A DNA stretch of 64,000 bases, from positions 1 to 64,000 of the forward strand of contig NZ_PPSL01000011.1 in the NCBI RefSeq assembly GCF_002954265.1, read 5' to 3'. How positions within the stretch are numbered: the first letter of the stretch is position 1; each line of letters starts with the position of its first letter. Made by a program: the position numbers and the translations under genes. A model generated the notes under the pieces. The model was not told the DNA's origin. It saw nothing but the letters and a program-made list of their open reading frames with translations, and ran no database searches. Shown here piece by piece: positions 17,411 to 27,586 of the stretch. This DNA comes from Flavipsychrobacter stenotrophus. GTDB taxonomy: Bacteria > Bacteroidota > Bacteroidia > Chitinophagales > Chitinophagaceae.

Positions 17411-20400
17411 TTAATAAGTTGTTGCATCTATCGGGCGCATAGCACCGAACCATTTCAGGATAACTTCACCCATACCTTCAGCCTGAACATGCATCAGGTA
17501 CATACCACCTGCAATAGGTAATCCTGCAGAGTTACGAACATCCCAATCAATGTAAGAAGTGTTTGGATCGCTCTTTGAAAGCGTACGAACAAGCGTACCA
17601 TCAAGTGAATAGATACGAACAGTAGTACGAGCAGGCAAGTTGATGATCTTCACCTTAGTATCGTAACGGCTAGTTTCATACCCAGAGTAACCATAATAAG
17701 GATTAGGCACGGACTTTATCCTATCCAATAAACCACTCTTATCAGGATTATCGGCCAAGGTAGATGGAGCCAATTGAGAAGTACTGAATGTATAGTAAGG
17801 CCAAGCAGTACGACCTGCTGCAAGGTTGATCATATCAGCTGTGTCAGTATTCGTTCTGTACGGAGCGTATGGACGATTAACCCTGAATCTCAATGTAGTT
17901 TCGGTAGGTATCAAGCCCTCTTTAAGGCTCTTCAGCGGCGATGCCGGATTAACTGTAGGGAAACCTACCCAACGAGCCAATGCATATGCTAATCTAAGTT
18001 GTGTATTTGATGGTGCGGAAGCCTTAACCTTAGCTACGAAGTCAGCATCACCATCATACTTAGTACCCAGGATATAAATGATGTGCTTACCACCAAATAT
18101 CGCAGAGTTATCATAAGGGCTGAAGATGTTACCAGAAGGATTCCAGATCATATCAGCACCGTTGTCCTGACCGAGGTATGAATCTTCACCGAATACGATA
18201 TTCAACCTTTGCCCTGTAACCTGATCGATAGCATAACCTGGGAACCATGACATACTTCTGTCTTCTGAATTGTCGGAATAAACAGCACGACCAGCTGCAT
18301 CTACATCACCATTCCAACCAGCATGCCTTCTCAGATAAAATTTGTTACCATGATTTTCAGCCAGCATAGAATCTTCCTGTTCTTCAACAACACATACTCT
18401 TGTCCACTTGCTTTTATCATCAGTAAATACAAGATTCACATCGGGTAACTGAGCCATGGTAGCAGAATTCTGATTAGCAGATGTAAACGCTATCTGGAAA
18501 CCGCATGATGTACCACTACCATAGTGCTTACCATAGAATGGAGCAGCTAATGGGTAAGGAGCCCATGTTTTGTTCAATGGAGTGAAGTTAGAGAACATAT
18601 TCTCATATACCTGGAAAGTATCCAGCTTATTGTCATTAAAATCACATGGATTGCCAGTACCGTAGGTAGGAGAATAACTCTGCTTATTACCAGATCTGAT
18701 CCAGTTAGCAAAGCTACTATCTTCCTGATCGGAAACACCAGCTAACCAAGGCTTTGATTTATCAGCAAATACAACATTAGAAGTTATATAACCGTTACCG
18801 TTATCCTGCTCAACGCCCGGGGCATTAGCTTGCTTAATATTAACTGACAAACCATACTTTTCAATGATCTGCTCATTGATAGAGTTGATGCTTCTTTCGC
18901 TGTAGATAGTTTCTACAACTGCACCATTTTTCTTCGCGGTCAAAGACCATGTAGCATCGACGCTCAGGTTAGAACCAGACAATGGGCCATTCAATTGGAA
19001 AACCCAATCCAACGCAGGAACCTTAACCGGATCTACAACTGTTACGTTAATCGGACCCTGACCCTGATTGTAAACCGCTCTGGTGATAGTAGTATCATGT
19101 AAGATAGTATCACTTGAGGCATCGCTCAATTCAACAACATTACCACCGTTACCTAAACCCTGTACACGAGTAACTATGATACCTGAACCAAAGTCTGCAT
19201 TCAAAGTAGTACCCATTGCACCATTTGCCGGATTAGGCATACCTACCGCAATTGGGATGTTTATACCACCAGCACCATGTGCACTACCAATGTAAGGCTG
19301 ATCCTGTGTCTTATTGTAGTTAGGGCCCTGAGAATTGAAAGGAGCAAAGTTGTTATAACCATAGGCTATGGCAACGAAATAATAATTGTGATAGTTGATC
19401 AAAGCCTTATCAGCAACCTTAGAGAACTGATCCTGAGTGATCTGGAAGCTATGAGCAATACCACTATCCTTACCAACAACCTTGATGTGAGGAACCCATG
19501 AAGTATCACTAACAGAAGTAACTTTTGAATAGTTAACAATTTTAGTAATCTTGTTAGAAAGGTCGCACTGGAATACTTCATAAGCCTTAGAGTTATCAAC
19601 CTCACCTGTGGTAGGATCGAAAATTTCAGCAGAAGTTACGTTAGCATTAGCCAACTGGAATACACGGTAACCTTCAAATTTGTAAAGTGTATCCGCAACA
19701 TTCTCAGCCTTCGCTTTTGAAACTACCTGATGATATTTGCTTGAATCCTTATACGCACCATCTAAACGACCGTAGTTTTCTGCATAGTTATTGCTACCAT
19801 AATCATTGATCATGTAGAATACCAACCTGCGATCTAGTTCGCGAACTACCAAACGTGGAGCTTCAGGACCTTCTGTAGTTTTAAAGCCTGCTTCAAACAA
19901 AGCTTGTGCACCATCATCAATACTCTTGATAGTTTTGAAATCTGTGTTAGGACAACCGCCTACACCTGACGCCCAAACGCAACCAAAAGTAATATCGTTG
20001 GTAGCACCCGGAAGCAACTGGAAAGGACCAGAAGAGAATATGAAACGACGGTCATTTCTTTGGTTATCACAAGAGCACTCAGACCATGTAGTTCTATCAC
20101 CCGGGTCGCCAGTAAATACGAAATTAGTAATAGGGCCATCGCCAAAACCCGTTGAAGTAACACCAGGACCTTTAAAGTCATTTCTGAAACGGTCACCAAA
20201 TTTTACAGAACCAGTCATATAGTTATATATCTGCACACCGTTTGATGGGTTAGCGAGGTTACCCGACTGTTCATTATTGTAATAAGTAAAGTTGGTCATC
20301 TTGAGGCGGAGGAACGTGTCGCTCATACCTGGGCGTTTAACCGGACGGATTGGGCCTTGAAAGAAGTCAAGACCTATCTGTGGAGGATTAGCACCATAGC

Positions 20401-21400
20401 TATTTACCGGATAACCACCATCCTGACCATCGCTTGAAGAACCATTGTACATGATACCCAGACCACGTGTTGTATCGCAACCAATAAAGTCATCTTTGTA
20501 GTAACCAAGATCACAGTCATCCCATACGGCAATGTATGTGCTGTCGATTGTGAGTGAACCACGATTGATAACCCTGTAATTACAGAAAGTAGCATTATTG
20601 AGGAAGTCCTGAGTAGAGTAAGCGAATGCAGACGTCTGCACTTCTATACCCATTGCAGAAGTCTGAGTCTGCTGCTTTACGTTACCTGCATCATTAGTTA
20701 CCCACCAGATATACTGGTCTCCTCTGATATCGGGATACTCACCATTAGCGTAATCATATTTACCATTGCCATTAAGATCGACAAAAGGGGCATAGCTTGA
20801 CGACGAACTTAAAGTAAGAGGGCCGCCATTAGCACCCTTAGTGTGTGCTGCGTTACCAGATGCCGGCCATTGACGAATAGCGTCAAATTCCGAACCATCT
20901 ACGTTACCACCTGTCTTTGACAGCTCAATAAATTTATTGATAGTAGATTTTTCTATTTTCCAGAAGCGATCCCAGTTAGCACAATCATCAGAAGTGATCT
21001 TCGCAGTAACTACATCGAGCGCACCCGGCCAATAGTCATTACCATCCTGACGGTAAGTCTGTGCGGCAACCTTTAGCTGACCCTGCTTATCAAATCCACC
21101 GATCCAGCAAGAAGCAGCGAACTGCGAACTCTTACCAGAATTTTTAGGGATCTCATAAGCGGCCACTTCAAGACCGATATTCCACCACATATCACCACCG
21201 GTCATCAACCTTGCTCTAACATTATTAATGTCAAGGTCAATTGCCGACACAGCTGGCTGACAACCTGTAAGCGTTGTCTTCAACTGACTTTTATGACCGG
21301 TTGAGTTAACATTCTCACGAGCGCTAACTTGCCCGCTAACCCCTAGTATGCCAATTAAAGAAAGGGTTCCCGCAATTCGTATTTTTTTCGAGATATTCAT
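17411..21400 (-). CDS. Giant secreted protein with T9SS-type C-terminal domain
   Basis: A 1329-residue exported protein of unknown function. A signal peptide spans about residues 1-28. Residues about 205-225 read DLNGNGKYDYANGEYPDIRG, an acidic, probably calcium-binding loop, followed by an aromatic-rich region. The final 90 residues (SVPNPYYGYSGYE to EVILKWFGAM) form an Ig-like FlgD/T9SS type A fold, with an odd nine-residue extension (MRPIDATTY) beyond the usual end. It lies 30 bases after the TonB receptor gene and 60 before the PorV-like gene, all on one strand. The set suggests a surface complex with the receptor. It contains no recognised catalytic domain. Confidence 0.8.
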   Translation of the reverse strand: MNISKKIRIAGTLSLIGILGVSGQVSARENVNSTGHKSQLKTTLTGCQPAVSAIDLDINNVRARLMTGGDMWWNIGLEVAAYEIPKNSGKSSQFAASCWIGGFDKQGQLKVAAQTYRQDGNDYWPGALDVVTAKITSDDCANWDRFWKIEKSTINKFIELSKTGGNVDGSEFDAIRQWPASGNAAHTKGANGGPLTLSSSSSYAPFVDLNGNGKYDYANGEYPDIRGDQYIWWVTNDAGNVKQQTQTSAMGIEVQTSAFAYSTQDFLNNATFCNYRVINRGSLTIDSTYIAVWDDCDLGYYKDDFIGCDTTRGLGIMYNGSSSDGQDGGYPVNSYGANPPQIGLDFFQGPIRPVKRPGMSDTFLRLKMTNFTYYNNEQSGNLANPSNGVQIYNYMTGSVKFGDRFRNDFKGPGVTSTGFGDGPITNFVFTGDPGDRTTWSECSCDNQRNDRRFIFSSGPFQLLPGATNDITFGCVWASGVGGCPNTDFKTIKSIDDGAQALFEAGFKTTEGPEAPRLVVRELDRRLVFYMINDYGSNNYAENYGRLDGAYKDSSKYHQVVSKAKAENVADTLYKFEGYRVFQLANANVTSAEIFDPTTGEVDNSKAYEVFQCDLSNKITKIVNYSKVTSVSDTSWVPHIKVVGKDSGIAHSFQITQDQFSKVADKALINYHNYYFVAIAYGYNNFAPFNSQGPNYNKTQDQPYIGSAHGAGGINIPIAVGMPNPANGAMGTTLNADFGSGIIVTRVQGLGNGGNVVELSDASSDTILHDTTITRAVYNQGQGPINVTVVDPVKVPALDWVFQLNGPLSGSNLSVDATWSLTAKKNGAVVETIYSERSINSINEQIIEKYGLSVNIKQANAPGVEQDNGNGYITSNVVFADKSKPWLAGVSDQEDSSFANWIRSGNKQSYSPTYGTGNPCDFNDNKLDTFQVYENMFSNFTPLNKTWAPYPLAAPFYGKHYGSGTSCGFQIAFTSANQNSATMAQLPDVNLVFTDDKSKWTRVCVVEEQEDSMLAENHGNKFYLRRHAGWNGDVDAAGRAVYSDNSEDRSMSWFPGYAIDQVTGQRLNIVFGEDSYLGQDNGADMIWNPSGNIFSPYDNSAIFGGKHIIYILGTKYDGDADFVAKVKASAPSNTQLRLAYALARWVGFPTVNPASPLKSLKEGLIPTETTLRFRVNRPYAPYRTNTDTADMINLAAGRTAWPYYTFSTSQLAPSTLADNPDKSGLLDRIKSVPNPYYGYSGYETSRYDTKVKIINLPARTTVRIYSLDGTLVRTLSKSDPNTSYIDWDVRNSAGLPIAGGMYLMHVQAEGMGEVILKWFGAMRPIDATTY

Positions 21401-21430
21401 AACTTAATAAAGTTATAATGAAATTAGAAA

Positions 21431-24400
21431 TTAAAAATTGTATTCCAGACCAAAGTTTATAGTACGCGCATAGTTGTAATTGCCCGGAGAGTTAGTATTG
21501 ATCTTGTAAAGGTCAATATAAGACTGAGGATTTACCTGCTGAGGTATCTTCTGCAAACCAAATGAAGATGTAAGGAATCCATCATCATCAGGACGGCCTG
21601 TGTAACCATAAACTCCAAGTATTTCGCGCGTGTTCAACAGATTCTGGCAGTAGATAAAGACTGACAAGTTCTGAGGTCTTCCGCTTCTGATTCCTGCAAC
21701 TTCTGCATCCTTAGATTTTTTACCAAAACTGAATGAGAAATCTTTATTGATACGTGCGTCCATACCAAAGTGCCAAGGAAGGCGAGAACCATTGATACCA
21801 CCAATTACAGTGTTACCCTGGGCATTTGCAAACCTGGTGAAAGGCTCACCGCTTCTTGTTCTACCAACCAGATTAAGGCCTGAATTTTCGAAGATGTGTT
21901 TGTTACCAACTACAGGGCCTTCACCCTTCTTGAAGCGATAATCGAAGTTAGCGCTGATGTTGTGACGAGAATCGTAATCGAGAGCAGATATATAACGCAG
22001 GTTAGGCAAACCAGCTTCGATGAAGCTCTGCAACAAACCTTGTGGAGATATCTGACCACCACCACCACCATTGGTAGAATATGGAGAAGAACCTGTTCCT
22101 TCTGCAAACTGCAATGTGTAAGCAATGTTCATTGTTAAATGCTTGGTAGCACGCATGTCGTAATTCAATTTCACACCCTTAGTAGACGAGAAGTCACGGT
22201 TACCGTAAGTGTAATAAGTAGTAGGCCATGCATACAAGTAAGGTTGAACTGTGATCATATCCTTACGCTCTTTGTAGAAACCAATGATCTTTAAAGCAGC
22301 TGATTTACCAATAACCTGTTCAAAACCTAACTCATAGTCGAAAGTCTTCTGTGAGCGCAGATTAGCATTACTGATGATCTGGTTAGAATTCTGGTTAAGG
22401 TAATAGTAATCATAAGCTGTAGCGATACCCAAACTTGTAGGGTAAGGGCGCTGAACATACACATCATAATGCGCAAAGAAGTTAGAGTTTTCTGTGATAG
22501 GGAAACCTACCTGAATACGTGGCATAACTGTAACCTGCGGATTGTAATCTGTAAATGACTTGTTGGCATTGAAATCAGCATCTGTGATCTTCTTGTTGTC
22601 AACCAACATAGGCTGAGGATCACGACCGTTAGAATAATCTTTCAGAACTGATGGATCTTCAATGTACTTACCAGTATAATCATACCAGTTATTGCCATTT
22701 CTGTAACCAATGATCTGTGGGTTAGTTGAAGAGTTGTCATTCACATAAACAACAGACTCATTGCTAAGGTTTGAAGGATGATGACCCAAAGGATTACCTG
22801 CTCCTGAAGTTTCGCTGATATTTTTTGTTTCATACAAAGAATACGGATCTTTCAACACCTTAGTATTAGCTGAATAACGTTCTACACGAACACCAACATT
22901 GAAGAGGATATTTTTGTACTCGAATTTATCCAATACATACCCAGCTATATAGTTAGGACTGAATGCACCAATAGGACGAGTGTAGTTACCGTTAGCATCT
23001 TTTGCAGTCCAGAAATCATTAAAGTTAACCGTACCATTCTGCGCACCACCGGTGTAAGTATAACCGTAGTAGTTTACAAAAGAATTACCGCTATTCAATA
23101 ACTCATCGGCAGAGAACATATCCAGAGAGAATGTTGAAGGACTAAGCGCGTCGATATTGATATCCTGTGTACTGTTGTAACCCAATTTCTTTCTCAGGTT
23201 CTTGTCGAATGGAGTCTGAACAGCGTTCTTGTAGTTATACATGATCGTATCTGTAGGGCCAGGAATAACGGCACCGTTAGTTACATCTTCCAATGTATAA
23301 TGCTTGCCGTTAACTATGAAGATCGGGTTGTTCTTATCCAAAGACAAGTTACCATTGTCCTTACTGCTCACCAGCTGCCTCATTTGCTGCCAGAGCGATG
23401 CTGTACCAGATCCGTTGAGGTTGGCACTTACACTGTAAGACCTCTGAATACGCTGCTGATAGTACAAACCAAATTCTATACCATGCTTGATGTTTCCGAT
23501 CTTAAGGTCGAACTGGGCATCTACAGATAACGCATACTGATTAGATGTAAAGTTTGAATAGTAGCTCTGAGTAGCACCAGGGCTGAGGAACAGACCATAT
23601 GTGTAAGCAGGCTCATCACCATTAGCCAATGCATTCCTTGATTGCAACTGATTGATAGTAGCAGGGTGATTGTCGCCAATTGAATTGTAGAACTGAGTAG
23701 TGTAATTCGCAAGACCCGGATTCAATTCTGACCTTGTAAAGTTGATACCTGTAGGAATAGAGCCTAACAATACTGTACCCCTTCTGCCGCTGATTGAATC
23801 ATATTGATTTGGCAGGTAGAAATCCTGATATTGTTTGTCAAATCTACCTATGTAAGCATAGTTGAAGATATTTTCTTTAAACACGGGATCCTGAACGTTC
23901 TGATATAATTTCTGGTAATCGATCTGTACTGAGTAAGCTGCATTAGAAATGATGCTGTGCTTGCCAGTATCAAAACCACCTTGCTTACCAAATTTCTGGT
24001 TGAAACGAACATAACCACGACCAGTGTAAGTATTTTGTACCGGAGTTGCATCAGGCGCAAACAAATTTCTGGCTCTGCTGTAAAGGTCATTTTTTGTGTA
24101 ATCGAACATACCACCTGCAGCAACGCGCATGTTGTCTGTTAATTTGTAATCAACCTTACCATTTAAACGTAATTCCTGTGTAGTGTTATTAGGTGGGCGA
24201 CGAGTAGTAGATAACATGTCGCGGGTAATGTAATTTGATGCATAGTTGTAAACCGGCAAACCACTGTTATCAGCAACTATTTTCAATGGGTTCTTCTGGA
24301 GCTCAGCGAGCTTGTCGCCCTTAGTTACATATTCAGGGTTGTAAGAAGGATACCTGTTCTGATCATTGTAGTAGTCACCGCTGAGTGAGAAACCCATAAC

Positions 24401-25213
24401 AGGTTCTGGCTTACGGGTAGTATCGGCAAATTTTTTCTTCAACAACGGACCTGCCAAGGAAAACGACACCAGGTTATTTCTGTAACCATCAATTGAATGC
24501 TGCAAACGAACACCGCCATTGAACTTACGGGCAACACCCTTCGATGTGATGTTGATAACCGCACCAGATACGTCACCATAGTTGGCCGGGATACCTGAAG
24601 AAATAACTTCAAGCTGCTCAGTAGCACCCTGTGCCATATCAATACCTTGTGAACCCTGTACCTGTACACCATCAATTACATAAAGGTTACCAGAGCTACG
24701 ACCACCGTCTGAGTTCAGGCCACCACCACGCTTTTGCTGATAGATACCAGGAGTTTGAGCTACAAGGTCAACAGTTTGTGTTGTTGGCTTGTTTTTTATC
24801 TCATCTGAGGTGAGTGTGGTAGAGTGTTTGTACTTGTCTACCAATGGTTTCTTGTAACTTGTTACCACTGCAACCTTAAGTTCTAAACCGCCGGCACTAC
24901 TTTTCAATGAAAAATTAAGACCTGTTTTTTCACCCGGAGATACTATCACCTTTTCGACAGTCTGGGTCTGATAGCCAAGATACGTTACTGTAACTTCATA
25001 ATACCCTGGATCTAATGGTTTTATGCTGTACTTACCATCAAAGTCAGTTACCGTACCCCCTTTCAAGATACCCCCTTGCTTCACCATCACCGACGCACTA
25101 ACCAGCGGTTCTTTCTTATTATCGGTAACAGTACCCAGAATCTCCTGAGCAATGGCTGACCCTGACAGCCCAATAAAAACGAGTAATAGCAGATAACGTA
25201 ATGTCCGATTCAT
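21431..25213 (-). CDS. TonB-dependent receptor with carboxypeptidase regulatory-like domain
   Basis: A 1260-residue outer-membrane receptor. It has a signal peptide (1-22), a carboxypeptidase-D regulatory-like domain (about 24-110, GTVTDNKKEPLVSASVMVKQGG ... GKYSIKPLDPGYYEVTVTYLGY), a plug domain (about 125-235, YVIDGVQV and ISSGIPANYGDVSGAVINITSKG), then a long barrel ending in a terminal Phe (FGLEYNF). No SusD-type partner lies beside it, so it is not a typical glycan-uptake pair; its partners are the giant secreted protein and PorV-like protein downstream. A near-consensus -7 box TATCTTTA lies 35-42 bases upstream. The imported or bound substrate is unknown. Confidence 0.9.
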   Translation of the reverse strand: MNRTLRYLLLLVFIGLSGSAIAQEILGTVTDNKKEPLVSASVMVKQGGILKGGTVTDFDGKYSIKPLDPGYYEVTVTYLGYQTQTVEKVIVSPGEKTGLNFSLKSSAGGLELKVAVVTSYKKPLVDKYKHSTTLTSDEIKNKPTTQTVDLVAQTPGIYQQKRGGGLNSDGGRSSGNLYVIDGVQVQGSQGIDMAQGATEQLEVISSGIPANYGDVSGAVINITSKGVARKFNGGVRLQHSIDGYRNNLVSFSLAGPLLKKKFADTTRKPEPVMGFSLSGDYYNDQNRYPSYNPEYVTKGDKLAELQKNPLKIVADNSGLPVYNYASNYITRDMLSTTRRPPNNTTQELRLNGKVDYKLTDNMRVAAGGMFDYTKNDLYSRARNLFAPDATPVQNTYTGRGYVRFNQKFGKQGGFDTGKHSIISNAAYSVQIDYQKLYQNVQDPVFKENIFNYAYIGRFDKQYQDFYLPNQYDSISGRRGTVLLGSIPTGINFTRSELNPGLANYTTQFYNSIGDNHPATINQLQSRNALANGDEPAYTYGLFLSPGATQSYYSNFTSNQYALSVDAQFDLKIGNIKHGIEFGLYYQQRIQRSYSVSANLNGSGTASLWQQMRQLVSSKDNGNLSLDKNNPIFIVNGKHYTLEDVTNGAVIPGPTDTIMYNYKNAVQTPFDKNLRKKLGYNSTQDINIDALSPSTFSLDMFSADELLNSGNSFVNYYGYTYTGGAQNGTVNFNDFWTAKDANGNYTRPIGAFSPNYIAGYVLDKFEYKNILFNVGVRVERYSANTKVLKDPYSLYETKNISETSGAGNPLGHHPSNLSNESVVYVNDNSSTNPQIIGYRNGNNWYDYTGKYIEDPSVLKDYSNGRDPQPMLVDNKKITDADFNANKSFTDYNPQVTVMPRIQVGFPITENSNFFAHYDVYVQRPYPTSLGIATAYDYYYLNQNSNQIISNANLRSQKTFDYELGFEQVIGKSAALKIIGFYKERKDMITVQPYLYAWPTTYYTYGNRDFSSTKGVKLNYDMRATKHLTMNIAYTLQFAEGTGSSPYSTNGGGGGQISPQGLLQSFIEAGLPNLRYISALDYDSRHNISANFDYRFKKGEGPVVGNKHIFENSGLNLVGRTRSGEPFTRFANAQGNTVIGGINGSRLPWHFGMDARINKDFSFSFGKKSKDAEVAGIRSGRPQNLSVFIYCQNLLNTREILGVYGYTGRPDDDGFLTSSFGLQKIPQQVNPQSYIDLYKINTNSPGNYNYARTINFGLEYNF

Positions 25214-25677
25214 ATTCGAATTAATAAATTATTATCAAATGAGGGCGTAAAGATAAAAAAAAACGTTAAAAATAGGCCAGTTCCGAAATATATTTTCTCC
25301 CCCTTTTATTCACAAGTTTAACAGAAAATCAATTTTGTGTTAAAAGCTCCTAACATAAAGACGAAATACCAGCAGAAAAACTTGGGTAAAAACAAAAAAA
25401 ATCACAAAAAAGTAAAAATAATTGCTCAATGGAGGAATTAGCCAAAGGCTAACCACCTGTTTTAATCTCTAAAAGCGAAAGAAATAAATAGAAAGTATCG
25501 ACAGAAAGTATTAAAAAGTAACCGATAAAAAATATACAAATACCACAAGTGAAATGCACACACTTATTTACTTTCAATACACGTACAAATAATCACCGTC
25601 TCATGTACTTTCTGGGCAAAATTAATAGCCAAAGAAAATTTAAATTAATATATTTTAATTTTATTTATTTTTGATTT
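25214..25677. other. AT-rich intergenic region upstream of the TonB receptor
   Basis: No coding region is seen in these 464 bases. The stretch is very AT-rich, with several A-runs. The minus strand has TATCTTTA at 25255-25248, a near-match to the -7 box, as the probable promoter of the receptor operon. No repeat or structured RNA was recognised. Confidence 0.5.
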
Positions 25678-26616
25678 TCAACTAGTTATCTTTATAAGTA
25701 GTACATAACTCATCTTGTATAAAGCTTCAAAAGTGTAACCTGCAATGTGCGGAGTGGTAATAACATTATTCATAATCATCAGTTCGGCCATGGCATTTTT
25801 TACCTCTTCATTCATGGCAGAAATTGGCTCCTGCTCAAAAACATCGAGGCAGGCACCCGATATTCTACCCTCTTTTATACCCCTTAAGAGGTCTATTGTG
25901 TTAACAACCTGCCCTCTTGACGTGTTGATCAAAGTGAATCTTTTTTTCATGTTTAAAATAAACTCCCAATTAAAATACTCGACAGTATCTTCCTGTAACG
26001 GAACATGAAAACTAATAATATCACAAACTGAAAATATTTCTTCTATTGTTGTGGCATTTATCACATATGATGGGGTATCCGCAACCATATACTTATCATA
26101 TGCATATATAGTCATATCAAAACCCTGTAGCTTTTTTGCAAAAGCCCGGCCTGTATGTCCAAATCCGATTATGCCAATGTTCTTCCCTTCCAGCTCTATC
26201 CCTCTATTCTCATTTCTTAGCCACAATCCATGCTTCATCTCTCCATTACTGATGGTTATTCGCCTGTTCAGGTCCAACAGCATACCTACGGCATGCTCAC
26301 CAACAGCATTACAATTCCCTTCGGGACTACTGTAGCACTCCACCCCTTTTCGGGTAGCATAGGAAACATCTATCACTTCCATCCCCGACCCCATTCTTCC
26401 TATCCATTTCAAGTTAATAGCCAGATCAAGCAATATACTATCCAGCTGCAGGCGGGTAGATGTAATAATGCCGACATAATCACCTACAAGCGTATGCGCC
26501 GTAGATTGCGTAATGTGCTCGTGCACATCACATGTATATCCCCCAGCTATAAGCCCTTCTATTAATACTTCATGTACAGGGGCTGCTATTAGTACCCTAC
26601 CCTTCTGTCCTATCAT
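25678..26616 (-). CDS. D-2-hydroxyacid dehydrogenase (phosphoglycerate dehydrogenase-like)
   Basis: A 312-residue NAD-binding dehydrogenase of the D-2-hydroxyacid family. The Rossmann motif GIIGFGHTGRAFA is at residues about 148-160. The catalytic Arg (NTSRGQVV), Glu (DVFEQEP) and His (TPHIAGYT) are present, as is the PEGNCNAVGEHAVGMLL helix. It is shorter than SerA and lacks an ACT domain, so the substrate is uncertain; 3-phosphoglycerate, glyoxylate or hydroxypyruvate are possible. The start overlaps the stop of rsmA by four bases (ATGA), so they are co-translated. Confidence 0.88.
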   Translation of the reverse strand: MIGQKGRVLIAAPVHEVLIEGLIAGGYTCDVHEHITQSTAHTLVGDYVGIITSTRLQLDSILLDLAINLKWIGRMGSGMEVIDVSYATRKGVECYSSPEGNCNAVGEHAVGMLLDLNRRITISNGEMKHGLWLRNENRGIELEGKNIGIIGFGHTGRAFAKKLQGFDMTIYAYDKYMVADTPSYVINATTIEEIFSVCDIISFHVPLQEDTVEYFNWEFILNMKKRFTLINTSRGQVVNTIDLLRGIKEGRISGACLDVFEQEPISAMNEEVKNAMAELMIMNNVITTPHIAGYTFEALYKMSYVLLIKITS

Positions 26617-27368
26617 AAAAAGTATCGTTCGTAAAGACCCACAAAATCAAGTACAGACAACTGTTCCGCACGCTTATCCATTATTGGCTCTAGCAGTGCA
26701 GCTGCCGGTACAACACTCTTTAACGCGTTGCGCAAGGTTTTTCTGCGCTGACCAAAAGCGGCCTTTACCAGTATCTTAAATTTCCTTTTATCATTGATGT
26801 TATGAGGATTGTGCAGGCTGGTGAATTTGAGTACGCCGCTTTTTACCTTTGGTGGTGGCGTAAAAGAATTTTCATGCACTTCGATCATAAATTCCACCTT
26901 ATAAAACGCCTGCATCAACACGCTTAAAATACCATAGGTTTTGCTACCAGGACCGGCAGCTACACGCATTGCTACCTCTTTCTGAAACATACCTATAACC
27001 TCCTGCACCTGAGGCTCCCAGTCTAGTATTTTAAACAAGATAGGAGAGGATATATTGTAAGGAAAATTGCCGATTACACTAAAATTACCTTCAAAGGGAA
27101 TATCTGCCTGCAGAATGTCTTTGCTGATGATCTTACCTGCTATAGCCGGATATGTTTTATTGAGGTAATCTATCTTCTCCGTGTCTATTTCTATGGCCTT
27201 AAAGATCACATCAGGCAGCTGTATGAGGTACTTTGTGATAGCGCCGCCACCAGGGCCTACTTCCAACAAATTCATTCCGGATTTTACATCAAGAAGGGCA
27301 ACAATTTTCTGACACATATCCTCGTCGTGTAAAAAATGCTGTCCCAGACTTTTCTTCAGCGTATACAT
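26613..27368 (-). CDS. rsmA: 16S rRNA (adenine-1518/1519-N6) dimethyltransferase
   Basis: A 251-residue KsgA-type enzyme that dimethylates the two adjacent adenines of the 3' end of 16S rRNA. It begins MYTLKKSLGQHFLHDEDMCQKI, has the SAM motif EVGPGGGAITKYL (residues about 36-48), the catalytic NFPYNISSPI (101-110) and the C-terminal GQRRKTLRNAL. The length is slightly short but typical of Bacteroidota. A -7 box ends four bases before the ATG, so the transcript may be leaderless. Confidence 0.97.
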   Translation of the reverse strand: MYTLKKSLGQHFLHDEDMCQKIVALLDVKSGMNLLEVGPGGGAITKYLIQLPDVIFKAIEIDTEKIDYLNKTYPAIAGKIISKDILQADIPFEGNFSVIGNFPYNISSPILFKILDWEPQVQEVIGMFQKEVAMRVAAGPGSKTYGILSVLMQAFYKVEFMIEVHENSFTPPPKVKSGVLKFTSLHNPHNINDKRKFKILVKAAFGQRRKTLRNALKSVVPAAALLEPIMDKRAEQLSVLDFVGLYERYFL

Positions 27369-27372
27369 GGTG

Positions 27373-27380
27373 CAAAAGTA
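27373..27380 (-). promoter_or_regulatory. -7 box directly before rsmA
   Basis: The minus strand reads TACTTTTG, then CACC, then ATG. With transcription starting several bases after the box, the message would begin at or next to the start codon. The same spacing is seen at 63009-63016. Confidence 0.65.
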
Positions 27381-27532
27381 ACGTTTCGCAATGTTAAAAT
27401 GGGGAAATGTGGAAATGTGGAAATTATTCCAAACGGCTTAAATGCTGAATGACGATTTGGAAATTGCAAATGTAAAATGGCTGGAAAATGTATTCCTGTT
27501 TTATAATAAACCGACCAAACCATTATAAAAAA

Positions 27533-27558
27533 GCAGGGAGCAAATATTTGCTCCCTGC
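27533..27558 (-). terminator. Terminator of the enoyl-CoA hydratase gene
   Basis: GCAGGGAGCAAAT (27533-27545) and its exact reverse complement ATTTGCTCCCTGC (27546-27558) form a perfect 13-bp palindrome, so a few central bases must make the loop. On the minus strand it is followed by TTTTTTAT. It lies 29 bases after the stop at 27587. Confidence 0.92.
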
Positions 27559-27586
27559 CCTAAATAACTATTTATAGTTTGATATT

